Source: Achromobacter animicus
Lineage (GTDB): Bacteria; Pseudomonadota; Gammaproteobacteria; Burkholderiales; Burkholderiaceae_B
Assembly (NCBI RefSeq): GCF_902859585.1
Contig: NZ_CADIJM010000003.1
Location: 372,001-436,000, forward strand
Length of the DNA: 64,000 nt
Direction of reading: 5' to 3'
The notes under the pieces were generated by a model, which was not told where the DNA came from, ran no database searches, and worked only from the letters and a program-made list of their open reading frames with translations. Positions 36,030-45,608 of the stretch are shown in pieces. The position numbers and the translations under genes are program-made. Numbering within the stretch: position 1 is the stretch's first letter; each line of letters opens with the position of its first letter.

Positions 36030-36803
36030 TCAATCTAGCTTGCGGCGAAACACCAGCTTGTCCGCCGACGACGCCGACGCGTCGTACGCGTAGCCTTCCA
36101 GATCAAACCCCTGCAGCCCTTCCGGCTTGGCAACCTTGTGCTGGATGGCGTAACGCGCCATCAGGCCGCGCGCGCGCTTGGCGTGAAAACTGATGATCTT
36201 CCAGGCGCCGTTCTTCCAGTCCTGGAACACGCATTGCACCACCCGCGCCTTCAGGACCTTCTGATCGACGGACTTGAAGTATTCCTCGGAGGCCAGGTTG
36301 ATGACGACCGGCGACTTCTGGCTGGCCTGGCGCTCGTTCAGGTAGTCCGCGATGGTGCTGCCCCAGTACTCGTACAGGTTCTTGCCCTTGGGGTTCTCCA
36401 GCCGCGTGCCCATTTCCAGGCGGTACGGCTGCATCAGGTCTAACGGGCGAAGCACGCCGTACAGGCCGCTCAGGATGGCGACGTGCTCCTGCGCCCAGTC
36501 GAGCTGCTTGGCCGACAGGGTGGCGGCGTCCAGGCCTTCGTAGACGTCGCCATTGAAGGCCAGCACGGCCTGGCGCGAGTTGGCCTGCGTGAAGCTGCGC
36601 TTCCAGTGCGCGTAGCGCTGGACGTTCAGCTCGGACAGGGCCGGGCTCAGGCTCATCAGGTCCGAGATGTCCTCGGCGGTCTTGGTCTTCAGGACCTTGA
36701 TCAGGCCGGCGGCCTGATCCACGAACATCGGCTGGGTATGCGTCTCGACGTGCAGCGGCGAGTCGTAGTCCAGCTTCTTGGCGGGGGAAAGCAACAACAG
36801 CAT
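36030..36803 (-). CDS. yaaA: peroxide stress protein YaaA
   Basis: 257 residues. The start MLLLLSPAKKLDYDSP and internal AFNGDVYEGLDA, LSGLYGVLRPLDLMQPYRLEMG and VINLASEEYFKSV are characteristic of YaaA/DUF328. In E. coli it is OxyR-induced, lowers intracellular free iron and protects DNA during peroxide stress. Its start lies 15 bases after the stop of the 3-hydroxybutyrate dehydrogenase gene on the same strand, so they may be co-transcribed, though no functional link is known. Confidence 0.95.
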   Translation of the reverse strand: MLLLLSPAKKLDYDSPLHVETHTQPMFVDQAAGLIKVLKTKTAEDISDLMSLSPALSELNVQRYAHWKRSFTQANSRQAVLAFNGDVYEGLDAATLSAKQLDWAQEHVAILSGLYGVLRPLDLMQPYRLEMGTRLENPKGKNLYEYWGSTIADYLNERQASQKSPVVINLASEEYFKSVDQKVLKARVVQCVFQDWKNGAWKIISFHAKRARGLMARYAIQHKVAKPEGLQGFDLEGYAYDASASSADKLVFRRKLD

Positions 36804-36818
36804 TCAGAAATTCCTTGT

Positions 36819-37601
36819 TTAGCGCGCCGTCCAGCCGCCATCGACGGAGACGGTCGTGCCGGTGATTTGCGCGGCGGCGTCCGAGGCCAGGAACACGGCG
36901 GTGCCGCCCAGTTGTTCCGGCGTCACGAATTGCAGCGACGGCTGCTTTTCGCTGAGCAGGTCGCGGGCAGCGGTTTCCTGGTCCACGCCGTTCGTTTCAG
37001 CCAGCGCGGTGATCTGCTTTTCGACGAGCGGGGTGCGCACCCAGCCCGGGCAGATGGCGTTGGCGGTGATGCCCTGCCCGGCCGTTTCCAGCGCCGTGAC
37101 CTTGGTGAATCCCACGACGCCATGCTTGGCGGCCACGTAGGCCGACTTGCTGGCCGATGCCACCAGGCCGTGCGCGGACGCGATGTTGATGATTCGGCCC
37201 GAACCCTGCTTCTTCATGTGCGGCAAGGCGGCGGCGGTGCCGTGGAACACGGCGGACAGATTCAGCGCCAGGATGGCATCCCACTTTTCGGCCGGAAAGT
37301 CTTCGATCAACGCGGTGTGCTGGATACCCGCGTTGTTGACCAGGATGTCGATGCGGCCAAGCTGGCGGACGGTGTTTTCGACCAGCTCGCGCACAGCGGC
37401 GCCCTTGGAGAGATCCGCGCCGTCGTAGATGACCTTCACGCCATGCTTGGCGGCAAGCTCCGCGCGCAGCTTCTCGATTTCGGCCGCGTCGCCAAAACCG
37501 TTCAGGACGATATCGGCGCCCTGCTCGGCGAAGGCCGTGGCGATACCCAGGCCGATGCCGCTGGTGGAACCGGTGACAAGCGCTACTTTTCCTTTGAGCA
37601 T
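36819..37601 (-). CDS. 3-hydroxybutyrate dehydrogenase (SDR family)
   Basis: 260 residues. The Rossmann motif is VTGSTSGIGLGIA at the start; NNAGIQH, NIASAHGL (catalytic Ser) and SAYVAAKHG (Tyr-x3-Lys) follow. The ICPGWVRTPLVEKQI segment and the C-terminal ITGTTVSVDGGWTAR fit the bacterial D-3-hydroxybutyrate dehydrogenase group. It oxidises 3-hydroxybutyrate to acetoacetate with NAD+, as in poly-hydroxybutyrate turnover. It lies upstream of yaaA. No PHB genes are in the window. Confidence 0.92.
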   Translation of the reverse strand: MLKGKVALVTGSTSGIGLGIATAFAEQGADIVLNGFGDAAEIEKLRAELAAKHGVKVIYDGADLSKGAAVRELVENTVRQLGRIDILVNNAGIQHTALIEDFPAEKWDAILALNLSAVFHGTAAALPHMKKQGSGRIINIASAHGLVASASKSAYVAAKHGVVGFTKVTALETAGQGITANAICPGWVRTPLVEKQITALAETNGVDQETAARDLLSEKQPSLQFVTPEQLGGTAVFLASDAAAQITGTTVSVDGGWTAR

Positions 37602-37700
37602 GAGCTTTCTCCTGTGAGCTGGCGTGGGGAAACGAAACGGGCTTCAAGTGTAGCTGCCCGGCAAGCCGCCAATCATGCCATGCCCTTACCCGCTGCGGGG

Positions 37701-38936
37701 TCAAGCGGTGGGCGGCTTGTCCGAGGAGGATGACGGCGCGGCGTCGGCAGACGGCGCAGTGTCCGTGACCGGCACCGCGTCCGTCACAGGCAGGCCCGCC
37801 ATGCCGCCGTATTTCTCCGGCACGCGCTCTAGCACCTTGATCAGCACCGGCACCACGCCCATCGACACCGCGACGATCACCGACAGCACGTCGCGCTGCT
37901 CCAGGTTCACCAGATGGTTGTCCCAGGCTTCGTTGAAGATGGCGAAGCTGAACTCGCCGCCCTGGGCCAGCACCAGCGCAAACAGCAGCCGGTGATAGCG
38001 CGGCAGCCCCAGAAAGCGCGCGAATCCATAAAGGATGACGGCCTTCACCGCCAGCAACGCCGCGACGCCCGCGCAGATGAACATCCAGTGATGGGCCACG
38101 ACCTTGAGGTTGATGGACATGCCGATGGCCACGAAGAACAGGCCCAGCAGCAAACCCTTGAACGGGTCGATCGCTTTTTCCAGTTCATGCCGGTAGCGCG
38201 ACTCGGCCATCAACACGCCCACCAGGAATCCGCCCAGGCCCGCCGACAGGCCCGCGTAGTCGAACAATTGAGCTGCGCCCACCACCATCAGCAGCGCCGC
38301 GGCGGTAAAGAGTTCGTTCAATTCCGCCTTCGCCGCCCAGCCCAGCAGACGCAGCCGGTAGGCCAGCGCCACGACCGCCACGGCCACCAGCGCTTCTTTG
38401 AAGGACGGTGCGGAGGTCCCGTCCGAGCCCAGCAGGCCGGCCGCGACCAGCATCGGAATCGCCGCCATGTCCTGGAACAGCAGCACGCCCAGCGCCGAGC
38501 GCCCCAGCGGCGTGCGCGTCAACTGACGCTCGTCCAGCAACCGCAGCGCCACCGCCGTGGACGACAGCGCCAGCGACAGACCGCACAACACCGCCGCCTG
38601 CCACTCCATGCCCGCCAGATGCCGCAGCGCCGCGCCGAACACCACCCCCAGCAGCAGGCCGCAGACCAGCATCTGCAGGGTGCCCAGGATGAAGACTTCG
38701 TTGCGCATCGCCCACAGGCGCTTGGGCGACAGTTCCAGCCCGATGATGAACAGCATCATCACGACGCCCCACTGCGACACGCCGATCATCGTGTCCACGT
38801 TCGTGACCAGCTTGAAGCACGATGGACCGACCAGGACGCCCGCGATCAGGTAGCCCGGAATGGCGCCCAGCCCCAGTCTTTGCGTGATGGGCACGCAAAG
38901 CACGGCCGCGAGCAGAAGGATGAGGATGAGGTCCAT
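37701..38936 (-). CDS. CPA2-type cation:proton antiporter without TrkA-N domain
   Basis: 411 residues from ATG 38936 (MDLILILLLAAVLCVPITQRLGLGAIPGYLIAG). About 12 membrane segments are present. Family motifs are VGPSCFKL, LFIIGLELSP, ALSSTAVALRLL and the LLFQDMAAIP core. The KefB/KefC proteins continue with a TrkA-N nucleotide domain of ~200 residues; here the chain ends after the last helix with a Ser/Pro/Asp-rich tail (VTDAVPVTDTAPSADA). It is thus a Kef-like transporter lacking the regulatory domain. Likely K+ or Na+/H+ exchange; the ion is not predictable. Confidence 0.87.
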   Translation of the reverse strand: MDLILILLLAAVLCVPITQRLGLGAIPGYLIAGVLVGPSCFKLVTNVDTMIGVSQWGVVMMLFIIGLELSPKRLWAMRNEVFILGTLQMLVCGLLLGVVFGAALRHLAGMEWQAAVLCGLSLALSSTAVALRLLDERQLTRTPLGRSALGVLLFQDMAAIPMLVAAGLLGSDGTSAPSFKEALVAVAVVALAYRLRLLGWAAKAELNELFTAAALLMVVGAAQLFDYAGLSAGLGGFLVGVLMAESRYRHELEKAIDPFKGLLLGLFFVAIGMSINLKVVAHHWMFICAGVAALLAVKAVILYGFARFLGLPRYHRLLFALVLAQGGEFSFAIFNEAWDNHLVNLEQRDVLSVIVAVSMGVVPVLIKVLERVPEKYGGMAGLPVTDAVPVTDTAPSADAAPSSSSDKPPTA

Positions 38937-39042
38937 GGAATGCGCAGAGGGCGGAATGGGGTGAATTCTGGCCAAAGATTGCGCCGGCTGAAAGCCGGAT
39001 GAAACCCGCTGTGGTCCTTTTACCCGTTCTTTTTTCCACCCC

Positions 39043-39072
39043 TTTACACAAAAGAAAAAAATCCTGTAGAAT
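39043..39072 (+). promoter_or_regulatory. sigma-70-type promoter of tRNA-Ser(CGA)
   Basis: -35 TTTACA (39043-39048) and -10 TAGAAT (39067-39072), 18 bp apart. The predicted start lies about 93 nt before the tRNA, with a GATCC hairpin in the leader (39102-39122). A good consensus match by eye. Confidence 0.7.
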
Positions 39073-39171
39073 TGCGGGCTTCGCTGCTCCGACAACGAAG
39101 ATCCTTCCGACCAGGGATCTTTTAGTGAAGTCTTGTTAAACCGAAACTTCACCGATGCGGAACCCAGCCAC

Positions 39172-39262
<91 letters not shown>

Positions 39263-39276
39263 AGTATTGAAGAATG

Positions 39277-39305
39277 AAGCCCCTGAGAAATCAGGGGCTT
39301 TTTTC
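39277..39305 (+). terminator. terminator of tRNA-Ser(CGA)
   Basis: Stem AAGCCCCTGA / TCAGGGGCTT (39277-39286 with 39291-39300) with loop GAAA, then a T run. Confidence 0.92.
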
Positions 39306-39337
39306 TTTGCACGGCGTATTCACGCCGTGCCGCATGC

Positions 39338-40963
39338 TCAATAAGCGGCCAGCCGCAGCGATGCCTGCGATCCGCCGGCCTGGACGGACGACACCGCCTC
39401 GACCGCCAACACCCGCTCCGCACCGCCCGGCAACCTGAATGCGCTCACCGCCCGCGTCAGATCCGCCGACTGATCCTGCATCGAGCCCGCAGCCGCCGCA
39501 GCCTCTTCCACCAACGCCGCGTTCTGCTGGGTCACCTCGTCCATCTGCGACACGGCACGGTTGACTTGTTCAATGCCATCCGCCTGCTCGGCCGAGGCCG
39601 CCGCGATTTCGCCCATGATGTCGGTCACGCGTTGCACCGAACTGACAATTTCCTGCATCGTCGCGCCGGCGCGTTCGGCGCTGCCCGAGCCCTGGCCGAT
39701 CTTCTGCACGGTGTCTTCGATCAGGACCTTGATCTCCTTGGCGGCCTGGGCGCTGCGCTGCGCGAGCGTGCGCACCTCGGCGGCCACGACCGCAAAACCC
39801 TTGCCCTGCTCGCCGGCACGGGCGGCTTCCACCGCGGCGTTGAGCGCCAGGATGTTGGTCTGGAATGCGATGCCGTCGATCACCGAGACGATGTCCGCGA
39901 TCTTCACCGAGCTGGCGGAGATCGCGTTCATGGTGCTGACGACTTCGGACACGGTGGCGCCGCCGCGCGACGCGGTTTCCGAGGCCGCCGCGGCGAGCTG
40001 GTTGGCCTGCTTGGCGCTGTCGGCGTTCTGCTTCACGGTAGACGACAGTTGCTCCATCGACGCGGCGGTTTCCTCCAGCGACGCAGCCTGCTGCTCGGTG
40101 CGCGAGGACAGGTCGGTGTTGCCTGCCGCGATCTCGCCGGAGGCGGACGCGATGCTGTCCACGCCGGTGCGGATCCGGGCGACCGTGCTGGCCAGGTTGG
40201 CGTTCATGGATTCCAGCGCCGCCATCAACTGGCCGATCTCGTCACGCGAGCGCACGACGATGGTGCTGGTCAGGTCGTTTGCGGCAACCGTGCGCGCGAC
40301 GCGCACGGCGTCGGACAGCGGACGGGTGATGCTGCGCGTCAGCAGCACGGACATCAACAGGCCACACACCACCGCAATGGAACCGATCACGATCATCCAC
40401 AGATTCGCGGTGCCGTAAGACGCTTCGATTTCTGCGGCGCGCGCGTCGATATCGGCGCGCTGCAATTCGGACAGGCGATTGATGTTGTCAATGAACTGGC
40501 GCGTCGCGGGCAAGAACTCCTGCGTGAAGATCTTGTTGGCGGCGTCCACGTTGCCTTCCTGCTTGGCCTTGAAGATGCCGTCGCGGGTGCGCAGGTATTC
40601 GCTGCGCGCCTTGCCAATGCCTTGCCAAAGCACCTTTTCCTCGTCGCTTTCGATCAAGGGCTCGATCTTCTGCTGCAAGGCCGACGAGTTGCGGCTCGAT
40701 GCCGCGGCTTCCTCGGCGAAGAAGCCTGCCAGGCTGGCGTCGGCACTCTTGGCGATGGCGGTGGTCCGGGTGACGCCCGACTGGATGTTGCGCGCCCAGT
40801 CGTTGATCAGGCGTTCCTTTGTGAGGGATCGCTGCGTCAGCGTTTCGACCGATTCGTTGATGTTGGCCAGGCTGACCAGTCCGACAATGCACATGACCAT
40901 GATCATGGCCAGCAAGATGGCGAAACCACCCGCAAGGCGGGTTCCAAGCTTCATGTTTTTCAT
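39338..40963 (-). CDS. methyl-accepting chemotaxis protein
   Basis: 541 residues from ATG 40963, with GGAGGCAG upstream. TM1 is about 8-31 and a four-helix-bundle ligand domain about 32-187. TM2 is about 188-209, HAMP about 210-262, then the methyl-accepting signalling domain. The hairpin tip [21 protein letters not shown] is near residue 385. Methylation helices are alanine/glutamine-rich as expected. The tail ends ASLRLAAY, without the NWETF-type receptor-binding pentapeptide. It reports periplasmic ligand binding to CheA/CheW. It is monocistronic; the ligand is unknown. Confidence 0.93.
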   Translation of the reverse strand: MKNMKLGTRLAGGFAILLAMIMVMCIVGLVSLANINESVETLTQRSLTKERLINDWARNIQSGVTRTTAIAKSADASLAGFFAEEAAASSRNSSALQQKIEPLIESDEEKVLWQGIGKARSEYLRTRDGIFKAKQEGNVDAANKIFTQEFLPATRQFIDNINRLSELQRADIDARAAEIEASYGTANLWMIVIGSIAVVCGLLMSVLLTRSITRPLSDAVRVARTVAANDLTSTIVVRSRDEIGQLMAALESMNANLASTVARIRTGVDSIASASGEIAAGNTDLSSRTEQQAASLEETAASMEQLSSTVKQNADSAKQANQLAAAASETASRGGATVSEVVSTMNAISASSVKIADIVSVIDGIAFQTNILALNAAVEAARAGEQGKGFAVVAAEVRTLAQRSAQAAKEIKVLIEDTVQKIGQGSGSAERAGATMQEIVSSVQRVTDIMGEIAAASAEQADGIEQVNRAVSQMDEVTQQNAALVEEAAAAAGSMQDQSADLTRAVSAFRLPGGAERVLAVEAVSSVQAGGSQASLRLAAY

Positions 40964-41300
40964 ACTGCCTCCGGCGACTTCCAGGGCGGTGTGAATGCGT
41001 GCTCGGGCGGATGCCTTGGCGGCGGGATTGCGCCGCCTCCAATTCAAGCCAGATGCTCGCAAGCCCCTGGTTATCCGCCCCCAATAATGGTGTCCGTTGT
41101 GTCTGAAATTGCCGGCGGAGAGTTCGGATTTTCGAGGGTTCTCGCGACGGTCGAACGGATGCTAGCAGTCCGGATTTGGGCGGCATCGGGGGAAATGAAG
41201 GCGTTATTGACGCAACCTCTTCGCATTGCCTGAAAGGCGTCGGCAGCGTTGAAAAAAAGCCGCTATTGCTGACCGAATCAACGGGAAAACCCAGGCAAGA
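40964..41300. other. gene-free stretch upstream of the chemoreceptor gene
   Basis: No gene seen on either strand. It holds the chemoreceptor promoter (minus). A GCGGATAA motif near 41071-41078 resembles a flagellar sigma-28 -10, but the matching -35 is absent. The region ends at the terminator of the flavin reductase gene. Confidence 0.45.
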
Positions 41301-41318
41301 AAAACGGCCCGAAGGCCG
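41301..41318 (-). terminator. terminator of the nitrilase-flavin reductase transcript
   Basis: Stem CGGCC / GGCCG (41305-41309 with 41314-41318) with a CGAA-type loop, followed on the minus strand by TTTTTC. It is directly past the flavin reductase stop. Confidence 0.7.
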
Positions 41319-41325
41319 CGGAAAC

Positions 41326-41943
41326 TCAGGTCGGCGACGTCGGCCGCGCAAGCTGGAAGGTGTCCGTACTGCGCGCATACCAGCCGCCGCCGTGCATGCG
41401 GGCAATAAGTCCCAGCGCCGGCGTATCCACATGTCCGCGTTCGGCGTCCCGCACATAGGCGTCTTCGACATGCGCGCCCAGCACGCGCCCGATAACCACA
41501 ATCTGTCGCGGACCGGTCACCACCGTTGCCTGGCTGACACACTCCAGCGACACCGGGCTGCCCTGGATGCGGGGCGGTCGCACATGGGTGGCGGGCAGCG
41601 CGGTCAAACCGGCCGCGGCCATTTCGTCTACGTCCGCCGGATAGTCGGCGCAGGTCTGGTTCATCTCGCGGACCAGGGATTCCGGCACCAGGTTCACCAC
41701 GAACTCGCCGTTCTCGATGATGTTGGCGCCGGTGTCCTTGAATTCCCCGCCAGCATGGCGCATCAGGCCGATCGCGACCGTCGGCGGCTGATGCCCCATC
41801 ACGTTGAAGAAACTGAACGGCGCGGCGTTCACGACGCCTTTGCCCGACACGGTGGTGACCCACGCGATCGGACGCGGCGTGACGGTCGAGGTGAGGATGT
41901 TGTAGACCGTCTGCGCCGGCAAGGCGTTGAAATCAAAATGCAT
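41326..41943 (-). CDS. flavin reductase family protein (FMN-binding split barrel)
   Basis: 205 residues. TPRPIAWVTTVSGKGVVNAAPFSFFNVMGHQPPTV is the FMN-binding split-barrel signature with the typical APFS loop. GSPVSLECVSQATVVTGPRQIVVIGRVLGAHV completes the barrel. Such proteins supply reduced flavin to monooxygenases or act as oxidoreductases. Its start lies 3 bases after the nitrilase stop, so the two are co-translated and probably act on the same pathway with the adjacent MFS transporter. Confidence 0.9.
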   Translation of the reverse strand: MHFDFNALPAQTVYNILTSTVTPRPIAWVTTVSGKGVVNAAPFSFFNVMGHQPPTVAIGLMRHAGGEFKDTGANIIENGEFVVNLVPESLVREMNQTCADYPADVDEMAAAGLTALPATHVRPPRIQGSPVSLECVSQATVVTGPRQIVVIGRVLGAHVEDAYVRDAERGHVDTPALGLIARMHGGGWYARSTDTFQLARPTSPT

Positions 41944-41946
41944 CGA

Positions 41947-42909
41947 TCAGACCTCCTGCTGCCCGGCGCCGGCGCCGGTGGCCGAGACCGCGCGCTTTTC
42001 GCGGGTGTCCACCTGAAGCTGGAAGACGTCGGGGCGGGCGTAGTGCCCGGACACGTCGAAATCGTACTTGCCGCGCAGGATCTGGTTGGGTTCGATGTCG
42101 GCGTACAGGATGGTCTCGTCCGAGAAATCCGGACCGGCCAGCACCTCGCCCAGCGGACCGATGATGGCGCTGCCGCCGCGCATCAGGACCGTGTCCGGCG
42201 CGTCGCCCAACGCGCATTCGAAGTCCTCGGGGTAGGCGCTGCGGCGCAGGTGCTGGCACGCGGTCAACACGTAGCAGCGCCCTTCCAGCGCAATGTGGCG
42301 CATGCTGGGCACCCAGGTGTCGCGATCGTCCGCGGTGGGTGCGCAATACAGCGCGACGCCCTGGCTGTACATGTACATGCGCAGCATGGGCATGTAGTTT
42401 TCCCAGCAGATCACCGCGCCGATCTTGCCGTAGGGGGTGTCGATGACGGGCATGGTGGACCCGTCGCCGAAACCCCAGATCAGGCGTTCCCCAGCGGTCG
42501 GCATCAGCTTGCGATGCTTGCCCGCCAGGCCGGCCTGGCCGTTGAAATACAGCACGGTGCAGTACAGCGTACCGCCGTCGGCCTCGATGCAGCCCATCAC
42601 CACGAAGCTGTCGGTGTCGGCCGCGGCCTGCGCCACCAGCGCGACCTCCTCGCCGTCCAGGCGGATGGCCTGCTGATGGTAGGCGGCAAAGGCGTCGCGG
42701 CCTTCGGGCTTGCGCATCCCGATGGGCGCGCCGAACGAGTTGCCCTTCGGGTATCCGCCCAGGAAGGCCTCGGGAAACACCTGCACGCGGGCGCCCTGCT
42801 CGGCCGCCTGCCGGATCAGCGCGGCGGCCTTTTCGGCGCAAGCCATGCTGTCGGTGGGAATGGACGCCGCCTGGATGACGGCGGCCTTGAAGGTCTTTTG
42901 CATGGACAT
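41947..42909 (-). CDS. nitrilase (carbon-nitrogen hydrolase superfamily)
   Basis: 320 residues. The catalytic triad is visible as E47 (VFPEAFLGGYPKG), K134 (KHRKLMPT) and C168 (VICWENYMP). The CWEN context and HRKLMPT are typical of true nitrilases rather than amidases. It hydrolyses a nitrile to the carboxylic acid and ammonia. It is encoded with a flavin reductase (3 bases downstream) and an MFS transporter (33 bases upstream), so a nitrile, or a compound converted to one, is probably imported and degraded. The substrate cannot be read. Confidence 0.93.
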   Translation of the reverse strand: MSMQKTFKAAVIQAASIPTDSMACAEKAAALIRQAAEQGARVQVFPEAFLGGYPKGNSFGAPIGMRKPEGRDAFAAYHQQAIRLDGEEVALVAQAAADTDSFVVMGCIEADGGTLYCTVLYFNGQAGLAGKHRKLMPTAGERLIWGFGDGSTMPVIDTPYGKIGAVICWENYMPMLRMYMYSQGVALYCAPTADDRDTWVPSMRHIALEGRCYVLTACQHLRRSAYPEDFECALGDAPDTVLMRGGSAIIGPLGEVLAGPDFSDETILYADIEPNQILRGKYDFDVSGHYARPDVFQLQVDTREKRAVSATGAGAGQQEV

Positions 42910-42942
42910 ATCTATGCTCGCTTCCTTTTTGTCTCGTTGTTG

Positions 42943-44595
42943 TCAGTGGGCCGGATCTTCGTCGATGGCCTTCGCACGCGTGTTGGGCAGCAGCAGGCTG
43001 CCGATGACGCCCACGACCACCATCACCGCCACCGGGTACATCAGGCCGCCGAAGATATTGCCGCTGGCCTGCGCCAGGTACGTGGCGGTAAAGGGCACGA
43101 TACCGCCAAAAATGCCCGCGCCGATGTGATACGGGAACGACAGCGCCGTGTAGCGGATGCGCGCCGGGAACAATTCAACCAGATAGGACGCGACCGGGCC
43201 ATAGACCATCGCGACGACGGCCGTCATCAGCACCAGGATCAGGATGATCGTGGCGCGGTCGATGCGCGCGGGATCCGCCTTCTCCGGATAGCCGGCCGCC
43301 GTCAGCGCCTTGGCGTAGGCCGCGCGGTCAAAGCCGTTGACGGTGGCGCCGCCCACGCTCATCGCAATTTCCTGCCCCGGGATCGGCGCGGCATATTCAA
43401 AGTTGATGCCCTTGCCGACCAGGAATTTCTTGGCCTGCACGCACACCTTCTTGTGGTCGGCATGGCTGCCGATCATGGCGGCCTGCAATCCGAAGTCGCA
43501 CGCGCCGCCGCTGGTGTCGGCATGCACGCGGACCGGCGTGGTCTGCATGGCCTGCGCCAGCGCCGGATTGCCGGCATTGAGCAGCACGTTGAACATCGCG
43601 TGGTAACCCACGGCGCCGATGAACAGGCCGGCCATCATGATCCACTTGCGGCCCACCTTGTCCGACAGCCAGCCGAACAGCACGAAAGTCGGCGCGCCGA
43701 TGATGAAGCCGATCAGGATCAGCCGGTAGACAGTGGTCTGATCAAGCTGCACGGCCTGCTGCAGGAAGATCATCACGTAGAACTGCCCGGTGAAATAGGT
43801 GGCGCCCTGGCCTGCGGTGACGCCGATCAGCGCCAGCAGCACGAGGCGCAGGCTGGGCCATTGGCCGAACGTTTCCTTGACCGGGTTCTTCGACAGGCGG
43901 TTCTGCTGCTTCATGCGCGTGAAGACGGGCGATTCGTGCAGCTTGGCGCGCACGTAGATCGAAATGGCCAGCATCAGGATCGACAGGATGAACGGCAGAC
44001 GCCAGCCCCACTGGCGGAAGTCCTCGGCGCTCATCGAGGCCTGGACGAGCAGGATGACGACCAGCGACAGGATCAGGCCGGCCGACGAGGTGATCTGGAT
44101 CCATCCGGTCAGGAGCCCCCGGCGCCGCGGTTCGCAGTGTTCGGCAACGTAGATCACCGCGCCACCGTATTCGCCGCCCACCGCCAGGCCCTGCACGACC
44201 CGCAGCGTCAGCAGCAGGATCCAGGACAGGTGGCCCGCCGTTTCATAGGTCGGCAGGCAGCCGATCAGCACGGTGGCGCCGCCCATCATGACGACGGTGA
44301 TCAGGAAGGTGTACTTGCGGCCCAGCTTGTCGCCCAGATAGCCGAACATCACCGCGCCCAGCGGCCGGATGATGAAGCCCACGGCCAGTGCGCCCAGGGC
44401 GGCCAAGAGCGCGACGGTGGGGTTGTCCTGCGGAAAGAGGACCTGGCTCATGAAGACAGCCAGCGTTCCGTAGATGAAAAAGTCATACCACTCGAACAGC
44501 GTGCCCAGCGTCGAGGCGACCACGACCTGACGTTCTTCCTTGCGGCTCAGCGTCGGCCCGGCGTCGAGCCTGGGCATTGCGACATTTGCTTCCAT
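42943..44595 (-). CDS. MFS transporter of the metabolite:H+ symporter (MHS) family
   Basis: 550 residues from ATG 44595. TLGTLFEWYDFFIYGTLAVFMSQVLFP near residue 30 and VMFGYLGDKLGRKYTF are MHS signatures, with further family motifs RRGLLTGWIQITSSAGLILS and LVELFPARIRYTALSFPYHIG. About 12 membrane segments are present. A ~100-residue insertion between helices 9 and 10 (about 380-470) contains two Cys and GVNFEYAAPIPGQEIAMSVGG-like sequence, an unusual soluble loop. The nitrilase and flavin reductase genes follow on the same strand; an IclR regulator diverges. It probably imports the cluster's substrate. Confidence 0.9.
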   Translation of the reverse strand: MEANVAMPRLDAGPTLSRKEERQVVVASTLGTLFEWYDFFIYGTLAVFMSQVLFPQDNPTVALLAALGALAVGFIIRPLGAVMFGYLGDKLGRKYTFLITVVMMGGATVLIGCLPTYETAGHLSWILLLTLRVVQGLAVGGEYGGAVIYVAEHCEPRRRGLLTGWIQITSSAGLILSLVVILLVQASMSAEDFRQWGWRLPFILSILMLAISIYVRAKLHESPVFTRMKQQNRLSKNPVKETFGQWPSLRLVLLALIGVTAGQGATYFTGQFYVMIFLQQAVQLDQTTVYRLILIGFIIGAPTFVLFGWLSDKVGRKWIMMAGLFIGAVGYHAMFNVLLNAGNPALAQAMQTTPVRVHADTSGGACDFGLQAAMIGSHADHKKVCVQAKKFLVGKGINFEYAAPIPGQEIAMSVGGATVNGFDRAAYAKALTAAGYPEKADPARIDRATIILILVLMTAVVAMVYGPVASYLVELFPARIRYTALSFPYHIGAGIFGGIVPFTATYLAQASGNIFGGLMYPVAVMVVVGVIGSLLLPNTRAKAIDEDPAH

Positions 44596-44756
44596 GCTTG
44601 CTTTCCCCTGTCGTTTTAGATTGATACTGCTGTACGCATTAACTATTATCAAAGCTAAGCTGGGACCGGAAAAAGCTAGGGGAAACCCGGCGCGGTCTGG
44701 AAAAGCGGGGAAAAGGCCGCTGCTACACTGCCGCCACGCACACTGTGGAGGCAGCA

Positions 44757-45605
44757 ATGGCAAGGCCCGCCGGCAAGGTTGAGAAGAATTCGGAACAGGC
44801 GCCGGCCACGGCGCGCAGGGGCATCCAGTCGATCGAAGTGGGGTTCCGGATCCTGGACGTCATCCGCAAGACCGGCCGCCCGATGCCGCTCAAGGAAATC
44901 GCGGACGCCTGTGCGCTGACGGTGCCGAACGTCCACTACTACCTGGTGAGTTTTCAGAAAGTGGGCGTGGTGCAGCAGCACGCCGACACCGGCCACTACG
45001 GCCTGGGTCCGTATGCGTTGCGGCTGGGGCTGGCCGCGCTGGAGCAATTCGACGTGTTCACGACGGCGCGCCCGATCATGGCCGAGGTGGCCGCGGCCAC
45101 GGGTCACACGGTGTTCCTGGGCGTGTGGGGCAACAAGGGTCCCACGATCGTCTACCGCGTCGAAGGCAGCCGCAGCCGGCCGCTGCTCGAATTGCGCGTG
45201 GGCACGGTGATGCCGCTGCTGTCGTCCGCGCTGGGCCGAAATTTCCTGGCGCACCTGCCCGATGCGCTGACCCGCGAGCTGCTGGAACAGGAGCTGGCCT
45301 CATCCGTGCCCGAAAGCCACGGCGGCACCGCCGGCAATGCCTACACGATGGCGGACGTGCAGGCCATTCGCGACGAAGTGCAGAAGCACCACATCAGCCG
45401 CTGCCGCCACGCGCTGCTGCCGCATTTCACGTCGTTGTCCGCGCCCATCTTCGACATGCTGGGCGAAATGAAGGCCGCCATCACACTGATGGGACCGGTC
45501 GGCGCGGTGGACGACGACCTGGAATCCGAAACCGCGCGCCTGCTCAGCGAAAAAGCCCGCTCGATCTCGGCGACGGCGGGCTGGGTGGATCCTGAGGCGC
45601 GGTAA
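44757..45605 (+). CDS. IclR-family transcriptional regulator
   Basis: 282 residues from ATG 44757, with TGGAGG five bases upstream; an in-frame GTG at 44745 is an alternative. The N-terminal winged HTH (RGIQSIEVGFRILDVIRKTGRPMPLKEIADACALTVPNVHYYLVSF) and C-terminal effector domain (GHTVFLGVWGNKGPTIVYRVEG, MPLLSSALGRNFLAHL) are typical. It diverges from the MFS / nitrilase / flavin reductase operon across 160 bp and is the likely regulator of that operon. It converges with a Bug receptor gene with 3 bases between stops. Confidence 0.93.
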   Translation: MARPAGKVEKNSEQAPATARRGIQSIEVGFRILDVIRKTGRPMPLKEIADACALTVPNVHYYLVSFQKVGVVQQHADTGHYGLGPYALRLGLAALEQFDVFTTARPIMAEVAAATGHTVFLGVWGNKGPTIVYRVEGSRSRPLLELRVGTVMPLLSSALGRNFLAHLPDALTRELLEQELASSVPESHGGTAGNAYTMADVQAIRDEVQKHHISRCRHALLPHFTSLSAPIFDMLGEMKAAITLMGPVGAVDDDLESETARLLSEKARSISATAGWVDPEAR

Positions 45606-45608
45606 GCG

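Noticed and set aside
41071-41078. GCGGATAA resembling a flagellar sigma-28 -10 upstream of the chemoreceptor gene.
   Set aside because: The expected -35 (CTAAAG-like) is missing 15 bases upstream; one half-site is not enough.
41233-44619. Very long plus-strand open frame over the nitrilase/MFS region.
   Set aside because: His/Arg/Gly-rich composition typical of antisense GC-rich DNA; the minus-strand genes have family motifs.
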